A stretch of 43,881 bases of DNA from Deltaproteobacteria bacterium (GTDB taxonomy: Bacteria > Myxococcota_A > UBA9160 > UBA4427): positions 1 through 43,881 of the forward strand of contig JAFDDH010000018.1 of the NCBI GenBank assembly GCA_019310975.1. Reading direction: 5' to 3'. Of this stretch, positions 29,885 to 38,041 are shown in pieces (position 1 is the stretch's first letter; each line of letters starts with the position of its first letter). The notes beneath the pieces were generated by a model. The model made no database searches and was not told the origin of the DNA. It worked only from the letters and a program-made list of their open reading frames with translations. Both the position numbers and the translations under genes were made by a program.

Positions 29885-31069
29885 ATGACGTTCTCGATGG
29901 CGTTCAGCTCGCACCTACCGACGCTGGCACTGGTCTCGCTCGGCGCCGGCGAAGCGATGGTGGGCGTGCAGAGCGCCCTCGGCGGCGCCTCGTTGCTGCG
30001 GCTGCCCACCCTGCGGGCGGTCGCGCACGTCTCGAAGCGATCGATCCTGATCGGAGGGCAGATCGGTGCCCTGCTGGGCGTGCTCCCGCTGCTCTTCTTC
30101 CCGCTACTCGCCGAGTGGGGCGCGCAGGGGGGAGCCGCGGTCGAGAGCGTGCTGGCAAGCCTGGTCGTCCTGACCTGCTTCCTTGCGATCGGCGACACCG
30201 TCTGGTTTCCACTGCTGCGAAGCTACGTCGAGCCCGAGCGCATCGGCCGCTTCTTCGGCACGCTGCGCACGGGCTGGCATCTGGCGCTGATCGTCTACTT
30301 TCTCGCCGCGCGAGCCTGGCTCGACGCACGGCCGGATGACTACGCGCCGCTCTTCGGCCTGGCGTGGCTCTGCGGCCTGCTGCGGGTTGCCTTCATCGCG
30401 CGGCTGCCCGAGCGCAGCGAACGCACAGGAGAGCGCATCCGTATCCGCGAGGCGTTCGAGCTGCTGCGCACGAACCGGCCGCTGCGGCGCTACCTGCTGG
30501 GCGTCACCCTCTCGGGCGCCGTGCGCACCAGCGTGCTGCCCTTCGTGTTGGTCATGATGCGCCGCGAGATCGGCTTCGAGGACGGGCAGATCCTATACAC
30601 CACGGTGGCGCTCTTTGCCGGGGGCTTCGTCTCCCTCTATCTCTGGGGACGCGTAGTGGACCGCGTAGGACCGGCACCGGTCTTTCTCGTCAGCACGCTT
30701 GGAAGGTCACTGCTGATCCTCGCGCTCGTCGGCATGAACGAGCCGGGCACGGGCACGCTGATCGCGCTGGTCGGCTTCTTCTTTGTCTACTCCGTGCTCT
30801 TGTCGGGCTTCGGCGTGGCGGATACGCATGTACTCTTCGGGCTCACACCCCCGGAGGCGCCCACCCGCACGCTCGTGATCGCTGCGGTGGTGGCGACTCT
30901 CTTCGCGAGCCTCGCACCGCTGGTGACGGGTATCGTGTTGGAGAACCTGCTCGCGGCCGCACCCATGCGGCTCGTGGTCTACCATGGCTTCTTCGCCCTT
31001 GCGGCGCTGATCCAGCTCCTCTCCTTCCTTCCGCTACGGGACTTCCGTCGCGCGGGGAATGAGCGGTGA
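29885..31069 (+). CDS. Major facilitator superfamily transporter
   Basis: About 394 residues with 10-12 membrane segments, for example LPTLALVSLGAGEAMVG, SILIGGQIGALLGVLPLLFF, LASLVVLTCFLAIGDTV, LIALVGFFFVYSVLLSG and MRLVVYHGFFALAALIQLL. A charged loop RLPERSERTGERIRIREAF lies midway, as expected between the two six-helix halves. An A-type motif (LYLWGRVVDRVGPAPV) is in the second half. The ATG at 29885 is chosen at the start of clear hydrophobic sequence; a GTG at 29756 would add 43 polar residues. Substrate unknown. It diverges from the TPR lipoprotein gene and lies 40 bases upstream of thiI, on the same strand. Confidence 0.78.
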   Translation: MTFSMAFSSHLPTLALVSLGAGEAMVGVQSALGGASLLRLPTLRAVAHVSKRSILIGGQIGALLGVLPLLFFPLLAEWGAQGGAAVESVLASLVVLTCFLAIGDTVWFPLLRSYVEPERIGRFFGTLRTGWHLALIVYFLAARAWLDARPDDYAPLFGLAWLCGLLRVAFIARLPERSERTGERIRIREAFELLRTNRPLRRYLLGVTLSGAVRTSVLPFVLVMMRREIGFEDGQILYTTVALFAGGFVSLYLWGRVVDRVGPAPVFLVSTLGRSLLILALVGMNEPGTGTLIALVGFFFVYSVLLSGFGVADTHVLFGLTPPEAPTRTLVIAAVVATLFASLAPLVTGIVLENLLAAAPMRLVVYHGFFALAALIQLLSFLPLRDFRRAGNER

Positions 31070-31081
31070 AGGCAGCTTGAG

Positions 31082-31114
31082 CGGCCCATGAACGGCCCAT
31101 GAACGGCCCATGAA
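31082..31114 (+). repeat. Three 11-bp tandem repeats (CGGCCCATGAA) at the thiI start
   Basis: Copies at 31082-31092, 31093-31103 and 31104-31114 are identical. Copies 1 and 2 each contain ATG AAC GGC CCA TGA, a four-codon ORF whose stop overlaps the ATG of the next copy (ATGA). The third ATG (31110) opens thiI. The repeat therefore forms a chain of coupled mini-ORFs ahead of the gene. Confidence 0.85.
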
Positions 31115-32651
31115 GAAGATGGAAAGGAACGATCGGGAGTTGATCGGACGCGGCCAGGGCAGCGGGCAGCTCGTGCTGCTGCGCTACAGCGGAGACGTCA
31201 CCACCAAGGCGACGCCGACCCGGCGTCGCTTCGTCCAGCGCATGGCGCGCAACGTGAAGGACGCCCTGAGGAGCGTGGGCGTCGTCCATACGCTCACGCG
31301 TACCCACACCCGCATCTTCGTCGAGCTCGCGGAGGATGCGGACGGTCGCGGCCTCGATGCGCTCGCTCGCGTCTTCGGCGTGCAGTCGCTTGCACCGGTC
31401 GTGGAGCGCGCGTGGCAGAGCCTCGACGACGTGGTGGCCGCCGGGGTAGAGCTCTTCGCCGACACCGTGCGGGATAAGAGCTTCGCGGTGCGCGCGCGAC
31501 GTGTCGGTGATCGCAGGCAGATCCCCGTGCGTTCCGACGATGTGCAGCGCAGTCTTGGCGCGCTTCTCGCGCCACATGCTCGCTGCGTGCGGCTCGACGA
31601 TCCCGAGGTCACCGTCGCCGTCGAGCTGATGCCCGGTCGAGCCTTCTTCTTCCGCGAGAGCGTACCCGCGCACGCCGGCCTTCCGCTCGGCTGCGAGGGT
31701 CGCGCGGTGGCGCTGGTCTCGGGCGGCTTCGACTCGCCGGTTGCGGCCTGGCTGATGATGAAGCGCGGCGTCTCCCTCGACTATGTGTTCTGCAACCTCG
31801 GCGGCCGCGCCCACCAGCTCGAAACCCTTCGAGTCATGAAGGTGATCGCGGATCGCTGGTCGTATGGGACACGGCCGCACTTCCACGCAATCGACTTCGA
31901 CGACGTGACGCGCGAGCTGCAGGCCAAGGTAACGACGCGCTACTGGCAGATCGTCCTCAAGCGCCTGATGGTGCGCGCCGCCGAGGCCGTGGTGGCGGAG
32001 CGCGATGCCCTGGCCATCGTGACCGGCGAGGCGGTCGGGCAGGTCTCCTCGCAGACCCTTCCCAATCTCGCCGTGATCTCGGCCGCCAGCCGGCTTCCGA
32101 TCCTGCGGCCGCTGGTCGGCTTCAACAAGCAGGAGATCATCGATCTCTCGCGCCAGATCGGCACGCACGACCTATCGGCCAAGGTGGGCGAGTACTGCGC
32201 GATGGTGCCCAGCAAGCCGGCCACGCGCGCCACCCTCGCCCGGATCGAAGCCGAAGAGGCGGACATCGATCCAAACGTCCTCGAGCGCGCCATTGCGGAG
32301 CGCAGTGTCTTCGATCTGCGCACACTGGACCTCGAGAGCCTCGACCGATCCGACATCCAGACCGAGCGCATCCCGCAAGGTGCGATTGTAATCGACCTAC
32401 GCTCGAAGGCGGCCTTCGAGGGCTGGCACTACCCCGACGCGCTCTTCCTCGACTTCCAGACCGCCATGCGCTCCTACCCACAATTCGATCGCGAGCAGCA
32501 CTTCGTTCTCTATTGCGAGTTTGGGCTGAAGAGTGGTCACCTGGCCGAGCGGATGCGGGCCGAGGGCATCCAGGCCTCACACTTCGCAGGTGGGTTCAAG
32601 GCGCTGATCGCCTGGGCGCGGCGACAGGGGGTGGCGACACCAGAAAGCTGA
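31110..32651 (+). CDS. thiI: tRNA 4-thiouridine synthase ThiI with rhodanese domain
   Basis: 513 residues. It transfers sulphur to U8 of tRNA, and in some bacteria to ThiS for thiamine synthesis. N-terminal ferredoxin-like/THUMP region (30-190: VLLRYSGDVTTKATPTRRRF, RTHTRIFVEL). The PP-loop ATP site is VSGGFDSPVA near residue 207. The AANH domain continues with GEAVGQVSSQTLPNL and VGEYCAMVPSKPAT, where the Cys is the disulphide partner of the catalytic cysteine. The C-terminal rhodanese domain has its persulphide Cys in LYCEFGLKSGHLA near 473. The full-length, E. coli-like form is thus present. The start is ATG 31110 or 31119 (MERNDRE); no strong ribosome site is visible, and 11-bp repeats sit over the start. 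Downstream of the MFS gene; converges on the DUF3106-like gene. Confidence 0.93.
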   Translation: MKKMERNDRELIGRGQGSGQLVLLRYSGDVTTKATPTRRRFVQRMARNVKDALRSVGVVHTLTRTHTRIFVELAEDADGRGLDALARVFGVQSLAPVVERAWQSLDDVVAAGVELFADTVRDKSFAVRARRVGDRRQIPVRSDDVQRSLGALLAPHARCVRLDDPEVTVAVELMPGRAFFFRESVPAHAGLPLGCEGRAVALVSGGFDSPVAAWLMMKRGVSLDYVFCNLGGRAHQLETLRVMKVIADRWSYGTRPHFHAIDFDDVTRELQAKVTTRYWQIVLKRLMVRAAEAVVAERDALAIVTGEAVGQVSSQTLPNLAVISAASRLPILRPLVGFNKQEIIDLSRQIGTHDLSAKVGEYCAMVPSKPATRATLARIEAEEADIDPNVLERAIAERSVFDLRTLDLESLDRSDIQTERIPQGAIVIDLRSKAAFEGWHYPDALFLDFQTAMRSYPQFDREQHFVLYCEFGLKSGHLAERMRAEGIQASHFAGGFKALIAWARRQGVATPES

Positions 32652-32669
32652 GGGCGCGGCGCCGACCGG

Positions 32670-33410
32670 CTACTTGCCGGCACTCTTCTCCAGCTCCGCC
32701 TCGCCGAGCGCTCGGTCGAGCAGCTGACGACGGTCGTCGGGGGGCATCTCGCGAAGTCGGCGCATCTGCTCGCGCAGCTTCTGGCGATCCTCGGGGTTCA
32801 TGGACTGCCAACGCTCAGCGTTGTGCTCGACACGCTCACGCTCGACCGGCGTCATCTCCATCCAGTCCTGCAGATTGCCACGCAGCGCATCCTGCTCACC
32901 CGTGTCCAGCGAGCGGAAGGCGCGCAGGCGCTCGCGCATCGCCTGGCGCTCCTCGGGACTCATATCGCGCAGCCGCTCGCGCATCGCCCGGCGCTCCTCG
33001 GGCGTCATCTCCATCAGCGGACCGCGATGCTCGCCGGGCGGCCACGGCTCGATCATGCGCTCCTGCCGTCTCTGCCTGCGGCGATGTACCTCGCGGCGCT
33101 CCTCGGGCGTCATCTGATTGCGCATCTTCTGCATACGCGCACGCCTTTCCTCCAGCATGCGGGCGCGCTCGTCGGGACCGGCGGCATCCCAGCGCCGGCG
33201 CATCTCGTCGCGCCGAACGCGCATCTCGTCGACGGACTGGTCGTTCCGGTCCCGCCTCTGCTGGATGCGCCGATCGACGAGCTCGGAGCGCTCCTCGACC
33301 GAGATCGTCCGCCGCTCGGCCACATCGAAGCCACTCGAAGAACCCGGAACGAGCCCAAAGCTGAGCAACGCGGGCACGCAGAGCCAGACGCATCGATTGA
33401 GGCCCATCAT
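32670..33410 (-). CDS. DUF3106-like secreted Glu/Arg-rich repeat protein
   Basis: 246 residues. An N-terminal signal sequence (MMGLNRCVWLCVPALLSFGL) is followed by a charged, fully helical protein with repeats of the type (T/S)PEERRAMRERLRDM: MTPEERREVHRR, MTPEERRAMRERL, MSPEERQAMRERL, MTPVERERVEHN, MNPEDRQKLREQM. This composition resembles DUF3106 and distantly CpxP/LTxxQ periplasmic proteins. Its ATG overlaps the anti-sigma stop (TGATGATG), so it is the last gene of the ECF operon. It may be a periplasmic signal or stress-sensing partner of the anti-sigma factor; that is inferred from position alone. Confidence 0.75.
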   Translation of the reverse strand: MMGLNRCVWLCVPALLSFGLVPGSSSGFDVAERRTISVEERSELVDRRIQQRRDRNDQSVDEMRVRRDEMRRRWDAAGPDERARMLEERRARMQKMRNQMTPEERREVHRRRQRRQERMIEPWPPGEHRGPLMEMTPEERRAMRERLRDMSPEERQAMRERLRAFRSLDTGEQDALRGNLQDWMEMTPVERERVEHNAERWQSMNPEDRQKLREQMRRLREMPPDDRRQLLDRALGEAELEKSAGK

Positions 33411-34033
33411 CACATCCGCTCCGTCGAATCCAGCTCGATCATCTGCTCGAGCAGGTCGAGGTTCTCGATCACGTCGAAGTCCGCCAGCATCTCGTACTCG
33501 AGCACGATGGCCACCTCCTCGTCGCTGGCCACTTCGGCGCGGGCAGTCGACTGAGCGTCGGCGAGCCACAGCTGCGAGGTCTCTTCCGGACTGGCGACCG
33601 GTACCCGCGCGATCGAGGGCGGCGCCTGAAGGTCCGGCCGACCGGCGTTCGGATCGCTCTGCGGGGAGCCACCGACCGCCAGGTAGAGGGCGATCGCCGC
33701 CGCCAGCGCGGCCGCGGGGGGTGCGACGAAGCGCGCCGGGCCACGCAGCCGTGTCACGCGACCGCCCGGCGCAGTGCGCAGCTCCTCGGCCAGCCGTCGA
33801 TCGAGCCCGGCCCGGATGGCCTGGAGGCGTTCGCTCGCGGGCTCGGCACTGGCCAGCCCACGCAGCTGCGAATCCACCTCGCCGAGCTCGGCGAGGCGCG
33901 CGGCGAGCACCGGATCGGCGGCGACGCGCCTGCGCAGCAGGGTGGCCTGCGCGGCTTCGAGCTCGCCATCGAGCAACGCGGAGAGCTCGGCGTCGGCGCG
34001 CTCCTCGGCGCGGATCCGCTCCAGCTCGTTCAC
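33410..34033 (-). CDS. Transmembrane anti-sigma factor
   Basis: 207 residues. The N-terminal cytoplasmic domain has the anti-sigma pattern ADAELSALLDGELEAAQATLLRRRV then DPVLAARLAELGEVDSQLRGL (residues 13-60). It lacks the HxxxCxxC zinc motif. One membrane segment is near 103-122 (FVAPPAAALAAAIALYLAVG). The periplasmic tail is acidic and ends with VLEYEMLADFDVIENLDLLEQM, as in anti-sigma partners of DUF3106 systems. The GTG start overlaps the small 54-aa ORF by four bases (GTGA) and its stop overlaps the DUF3106-like start. It should hold the ECF sigma factor at the membrane until a signal arrives. Confidence 0.82.
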   Translation of the reverse strand: MNELERIRAEERADAELSALLDGELEAAQATLLRRRVAADPVLAARLAELGEVDSQLRGLASAEPASERLQAIRAGLDRRLAEELRTAPGGRVTRLRGPARFVAPPAAALAAAIALYLAVGGSPQSDPNAGRPDLQAPPSIARVPVASPEETSQLWLADAQSTARAEVASDEEVAIVLEYEMLADFDVIENLDLLEQMIELDSTERM

Positions 34034-34194
34034 TCTCTACTCCCTCTCTCTCGCTTCTCTCGCTTCTCTTTCGCTTTCGCTTTCGCTTCTCTCTCGTCGA
34101 ACTCGTCGAACTCGTCGATCTCCTCGACCTCCTCGAACTCCTCGACCTCCTCGAGCTCGGCCCGCCGGGTATCGTCCCCTCGATGATTGGTCAT
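34030..34194 (-). CDS. 54-residue acidic-then-basic low-complexity protein between sigma and anti-sigma genes
   Basis: Not recognised. The ORF starts at ATG 34194, 4 bases after the sigma-factor stop, and its TGA overlaps the GTG start of the anti-sigma gene (GTGA). That fit between both neighbours supports translation. After MTNHRGDDTRR comes an acidic stretch (LEEVEEFEEVEEIDEFDEFD) and then a basic tail (REAKAKAKEKREKRER), a block-charged pattern. The DNA is made of short repeats (CTCGTCGAA, CTCCTCGAC, CTTTCG on the plus strand). It could be a real regulator, a coupling leader that merely bridges the two genes, or a slippage-generated spacer that happens to be open. Confidence 0.5.
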   Translation of the reverse strand: MTNHRGDDTRRAELEEVEEFEEVEEIDEFDEFDEREAKAKAKEKREKRERGSRE

Positions 34195-34198
34195 CGAT

Positions 34199-34810
34199 CT
34201 ACGACCTGCCTTCCCGCGTTCGGCCATCCGCACTCGGCTGTTTCGGCTCACGCGCAGGCCCAATCCCCCGATCGCCGATCCGCGCCACCAGCGCGGCGCG
34301 GCCGCGATGCACGAGCGCCTTGACCGACTTCTCAGTCGTCTCCAGCACCTGGGCGACCTCCGCGTAGCTCTGGCCCTCGGCAGCGGAGAGCCAGAGTGCA
34401 ATGCGTTGGCGCTCTGGGAGCTTCGCCAGCTCACGCTCCAGCGTATCCCCCATCCGGCGCAACTCCACCACGTCTTCGATACGCGGCTGCGCGGCGTGGA
34501 GTCGACCCTCGTCCTGCTCCTCGTGAATATACCGGCGGCGGGGTCGTGACAGCTCGTTCAGCGCCAGATTGGTCGCGATGCGGTAGAGCCAGGTCGAGAA
34601 GCGCGCGCGCGGCTCGTAGCGGGCGCGCGCCTTGTGGACCCGGAAGAAGGTCTCCTGGACCAATTCCTCTGCCGTAGCCGTGTCGCCCACCATGCGCTCC
34701 AGATAACGCAGCAGGGGTCCCGCCCAGTGGCGGAAGAGCCCATCGAACGCGGAGTCGTCTCCGGCCCGGAAGGCGAGCATCAGCTCGACGTCGGGATCCG
34801 TACCCTGCAA
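34199..34810 (-). CDS. ECF-type RNA polymerase sigma factor
   Basis: 203 residues. Region 2: DDSAFDGLFRHWAGPLLRYLERMVGD, then AEELVQETFFRVHKARARYEP and FSTWLYRIATNLALNELSR. Region 4: LAKLPERQRIALWLSAAEGQSYAEVAQVLETTEKSVKALVHRGR. There is no region 1 or 3, as in ECF factors. The start is a TTG at 34810 with GGAGG 5 bases upstream; no ATG or GTG is available before an in-frame stop. It heads the operon sigma, 54-aa ORF, anti-sigma, DUF3106-like. ECF operons are usually self-activated, but no promoter pair was identified in the 192 bases upstream. Confidence 0.92.
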   Translation of the reverse strand: MQGTDPDVELMLAFRAGDDSAFDGLFRHWAGPLLRYLERMVGDTATAEELVQETFFRVHKARARYEPRARFSTWLYRIATNLALNELSRPRRRYIHEEQDEGRLHAAQPRIEDVVELRRMGDTLERELAKLPERQRIALWLSAAEGQSYAEVAQVLETTEKSVKALVHRGRAALVARIGDRGIGPAREPKQPSADGRTREGRS

Positions 34811-35002
34811 TGCGACCTCCGCATCCCCCTCAACCGGATCCAGGACGATCGGTTTCGCTCGATCGACTCACCGAGCCCCGTGGGGCATTGTGCTTGATGG
34901 AATGCTCCCAATGAGGCGATCCTGATGAAGAGTCCCACGCGAAGAGCGCTTCGTGCACCGGCCCCGCAGGGAAGAGGCCTATCTGAGAGGCTTTCGTCCG
35001 AT

Positions 35003-35842
35003 CTACTCCTCGGCCAGCTCCGCGAGGAACTCCACTACCCGCTCGTTGAAGGCCGACTCGGCCTCGATGTTCACGATGTGGCCGGCGCCGGGAATGACCT
35101 CGTGACGGGCGTCGGGCAGCTTGGCGGTCATCACCTCGGCGGCGCGCAGATAGGCGTCGTCCTCCGCACCGACGATCACCAGGGCGGGCTGTGTGATCTG
35201 CGCCAGCTCGTCGATCACCGAGGGAGCGAGCCCGGCAACGCGGCGGCCGAAGGTCGCCACACCAAAGCGGCTCTGGACGCGGATCGCGGCGGCGGCGGCG
35301 CGGGCGGCCGGCTGGTCCGGGTCACGCCCGATACAGGTGGCTGCCGCCCTGCCCGACACGAAGGCGTCGAAGCCCTTGGCCTCGATGTAGTCGGCCGTGC
35401 GCTTCGATCGACGCAGCCACTCGGCGGCGGCTTCGGCTTTCTTGAAGCCCGGGCCGCTGTCGGCGAGCACCAACCCGCGCACGCGCTCGGGACGTCGCAG
35501 GCTGAAGTGCAGCGACGCGAGGCCGCCAAACGAGAGCCCGGCCAGCACCGCGGGCGCATCCGGGGAGACCCGGTCGATCACGCGGCCGAGATCATCCACC
35601 ACGCGATCCATCGAGTAGGCGGCAGGATCCTCGGGCACCGACGAAAGACCGTGGCCGCGATAGTCCCAGAGCGCGACGCTATGGCCCGCCTCCACGAGCG
35701 GAGCCACCTGCGGTCGCCAGTTCTCGTGCGTCGTCGTGTACGCACACGAGAAGACGATCGACACACCGGTGAAATCGCCCGCCGGTGAGTGGCACTCGAC
35801 GTAGAGCTGCACGCCGTCGCTGGCTTCGAGCATCTCGCTCAT
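35003..35842 (-). CDS. Alpha/beta-hydrolase
   Basis: 279 residues. The triad can be read: nucleophile Ser in AGLSFGGLAS (near 103), acid in VGAEDDAYL and His in PGAGHIVNIEAE near the C terminus. The oxyanion region is FSCAYTTTHENW, and the WDYRGHGLSS loop is typical of the esterase/3-oxoadipate enol-lactonase/haloperoxidase branch. Substrate unknown; a small ester or enol lactone is plausible. The start ATG at 35842 overlaps the SRPBCC gene stop by four bases, so the two are co-translated. Confidence 0.85.
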   Translation of the reverse strand: MSEMLEASDGVQLYVECHSPAGDFTGVSIVFSCAYTTTHENWRPQVAPLVEAGHSVALWDYRGHGLSSVPEDPAAYSMDRVVDDLGRVIDRVSPDAPAVLAGLSFGGLASLHFSLRRPERVRGLVLADSGPGFKKAEAAAEWLRRSKRTADYIEAKGFDAFVSGRAAATCIGRDPDQPAARAAAAAIRVQSRFGVATFGRRVAGLAPSVIDELAQITQPALVIVGAEDDAYLRAAEVMTAKLPDARHEVIPGAGHIVNIEAESAFNERVVEFLAELAEE

Positions 35843-36270
35843 GCTGAAGGATCGCTGTCCAGCATGCGGCCGAGGGCCTCTGTCATCGCGACCATCTGCT
35901 CCTCCATCGGCCCCTTGATGGTGAACTCGGGCACGAGCCCTTTGGTGGTGCCCTGCATTTCGATTACCACCACGGATCTGCGCTCGCCGTCGTCATCCAC
36001 CTCGACCAGACCGGAGAGCTGCTTCCACACGCGCCCGTCGCACACCTTCTCGAATGCCACGCTGCCGTCGATGCGAAACGTCCACACGAAGGTCGCCTCG
36101 CCTTCACGGCCGAGCGCCGTGTAATGGGTGCGTGTCTTGATGCTGTCACCGTTGCGCGAGACGATCTCCGTCTCGCCGGGGAAGAGACCGAGCAGCGTCT
36201 CTTCGCGACCCAGCACTTCGACCACCTCGTCGCGCGGCCTTCCGATCTGGAGCTCGCGGTCCAGCCGCAT
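35839..36270 (-). CDS. SRPBCC-fold (START-like) protein
   Basis: 143 residues. The ATG at 36270 has GGAGGAAC just upstream, so a 15-codon in-frame extension is dropped. Pattern of a polyketide-cyclase/START-like fold: LDRELQIGRPRDEVVEVLG at the N terminus, antiparallel strands (TRTHYTALGREGEATFVWTF), and a long C-terminal amphipathic helix GPMEEQMVAMTEALGRML. Such proteins bind hydrophobic ligands. Overlap with the alpha/beta-hydrolase gene suggests a shared small-molecule task. It lies 55 bases after sppA. Confidence 0.7.
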   Translation of the reverse strand: MRLDRELQIGRPRDEVVEVLGREETLLGLFPGETEIVSRNGDSIKTRTHYTALGREGEATFVWTFRIDGSVAFEKVCDGRVWKQLSGLVEVDDDGERRSVVVIEMQGTTKGLVPEFTIKGPMEEQMVAMTEALGRMLDSDPSA

Positions 36271-36325
36271 GAAGTTCCTCCGTCTGGCACGGTGCGCGCC
36301 GACAAGGCGCCTCACCCATCTTGGC

Positions 36326-38041
36326 TCAGTGGATGTCGACGAGCACGGGCGGCACCAGGAGAGGTGTGCTCGGGGGCAGCTCGGTGAGCCAGATCAGGGC
36401 GTGGTCGGTGATGCCGGGCAGGGCGAGCCGGCCCAGAACGATCGCACGCAAGCGCCCGCTGAGTGCCTCCGCGAGCTCCTCGCCGAGCGAGCGCGGCGCC
36501 GGGAATGGCACCAGCACGACATCGGCATCGGCTTCCAGATCGAGTTCCTCACGCACGCGATCCACCGCGGTCCGCAATCCACCGAGCTCGTCGACGAGAC
36601 CGACTTCCAGTGCCTGACGACCGGTCCAGACCCGCCCCTGGGCGACCGCATCCACCTCTTCGAGCGTCATGTCACGCCCGTCGGCGACGCGCTCCAGGAA
36701 GAGGCTGTAGGTGTCGAGCACCAGATCCTGCAGACGCGCCCGGGTGGCGTCGGAGAGCGGTTCCGTGACGGATAGGAAGTCCGCGTAGCGTCCGCGCAGG
36801 AGCGTCTCCCGGCCGACCCCGAGCTTGTCGAGCGCACCGCCCAGCACCGGGCGCAATGCGAACACGCCGATCGAGCCGGTGAGTGTGCCCGGTGCCGACA
36901 CGATGCTGTCCGCGGCCGCCGCCACGTAGTAGCCGCCGGAGGCGGCCAGGTCGGAGAACGAAGCCACGATGGGCTTGTTGGAGCTGCGTGCCTGGACGAT
37001 CGCGCGATGGATCTGCTCGGCAGCCAGGGCCGAGCCGCCGGGGCTGTCGATGCGCAGGATGATGGCGTCGACGTCGGGTGATTGCGCGGCATCGAGGATC
37101 GCCTTGCTCACGGTCTCTGCCGCCATCACCGGGTCCCCACTGCGCGACACCGTGCCGCGGCCTGGCACGACGGTGCCGCTGCCGTAGATCAGCGCCACCT
37201 CGGCGACGGGATCGAATCCGACGTCGGAGGGATCGACCTGCGCATACTCTCGCCCCATCACGCGCTTCTCTCCGAGCTCGTCGAGCACCTCGTCGAGATG
37301 CCGGCTGCCGTCCACGAGACCGAGCGCCTCGAGCGCCACGGGCTGCATCGGGCCCTTGTCGATGGTGGCCATGACCTCGTCGACCGACATGTCGCGGCCC
37401 TCCGCGATGGCCTCGATGAATGCACGGTGGGTCGAGTCGAGCAGCGAGTTGGCCATCTCGCGCGAGGCCTCGGACATCTGCTTGTCCGAGATGGCCTCGA
37501 CGGCGCTCTTGTAGCGCCCCGCCTTGCCCACCTCGAACGTAATGCCGAGCTTCTCCCACAGCCCGCCGAGGAAGAAGTACTCGGCCGCCAGGCCGACCAC
37601 GGGCACAGTACCGCCGGGCACGATGATGATCTCGTCGGCCGCCGTGGCCACGAAGTAGAGGCGGCTCGCGCTGAAGCTCGAGACATCGAGGAAGGCGATG
37701 GTTCGCCGCCCGCTTTCGGAAAGACGCCGAATCGCGGCATGCAGCTCGCCCGCCTTCCCCCAGCCAATTCCAACTGGACGCAGCACGAGGACCACGGTGT
37801 CGATGCGGTCGTCGCGCTCGGCCACCGCCAACGTCGAGAGCAGGCTCACGAAGGGGCGTGAGGGTTCGCCGAGCAGGCGTGCGAAGAGCGGGGGTCGCTG
37901 CGCCTCGACATATTGTCCCTCCAGCGTGAGCACCAGGGTGCTGCCTGGCTCGATCTCCGGGCCGCCACCCCGCAGCAGCAAGAAGCCGACCACGACCGCC
38001 AGAATGAGAATCACGACCAGCCGAATTCGGCGCTTGTTCAC
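36326..38041 (-). CDS. sppA: Signal peptide peptidase SppA, long form
   Basis: 571 residues, the double-domain (67-kDa) form. The N-terminal anchor is RLVVILILAVVVGFLLL. The N-terminal half carries the catalytic lysine in GKAGRYKSAVEAI near residue 177. The C-terminal half carries the nucleophile Ser in LAASGGYYVAAAAD near 366, together with LRIDSPGGSALAAEQIHRAI and LTGSIGVFA. The Ser-Lys dyad is split between halves, as in E. coli SppA. It digests cleaved signal peptides at the outer face of the inner membrane. The GTG at 38041 (VNKRRIRL) has GGAGG 6 bases upstream; a GTG five codons earlier contains that ribosome site and is rejected. Confidence 0.92.
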   Translation of the reverse strand: MNKRRIRLVVILILAVVVGFLLLRGGGPEIEPGSTLVLTLEGQYVEAQRPPLFARLLGEPSRPFVSLLSTLAVAERDDRIDTVVLVLRPVGIGWGKAGELHAAIRRLSESGRRTIAFLDVSSFSASRLYFVATAADEIIIVPGGTVPVVGLAAEYFFLGGLWEKLGITFEVGKAGRYKSAVEAISDKQMSEASREMANSLLDSTHRAFIEAIAEGRDMSVDEVMATIDKGPMQPVALEALGLVDGSRHLDEVLDELGEKRVMGREYAQVDPSDVGFDPVAEVALIYGSGTVVPGRGTVSRSGDPVMAAETVSKAILDAAQSPDVDAIILRIDSPGGSALAAEQIHRAIVQARSSNKPIVASFSDLAASGGYYVAAAADSIVSAPGTLTGSIGVFALRPVLGGALDKLGVGRETLLRGRYADFLSVTEPLSDATRARLQDLVLDTYSLFLERVADGRDMTLEEVDAVAQGRVWTGRQALEVGLVDELGGLRTAVDRVREELDLEADADVVLVPFPAPRSLGEELAEALSGRLRAIVLGRLALPGITDHALIWLTELPPSTPLLVPPVLVDIH

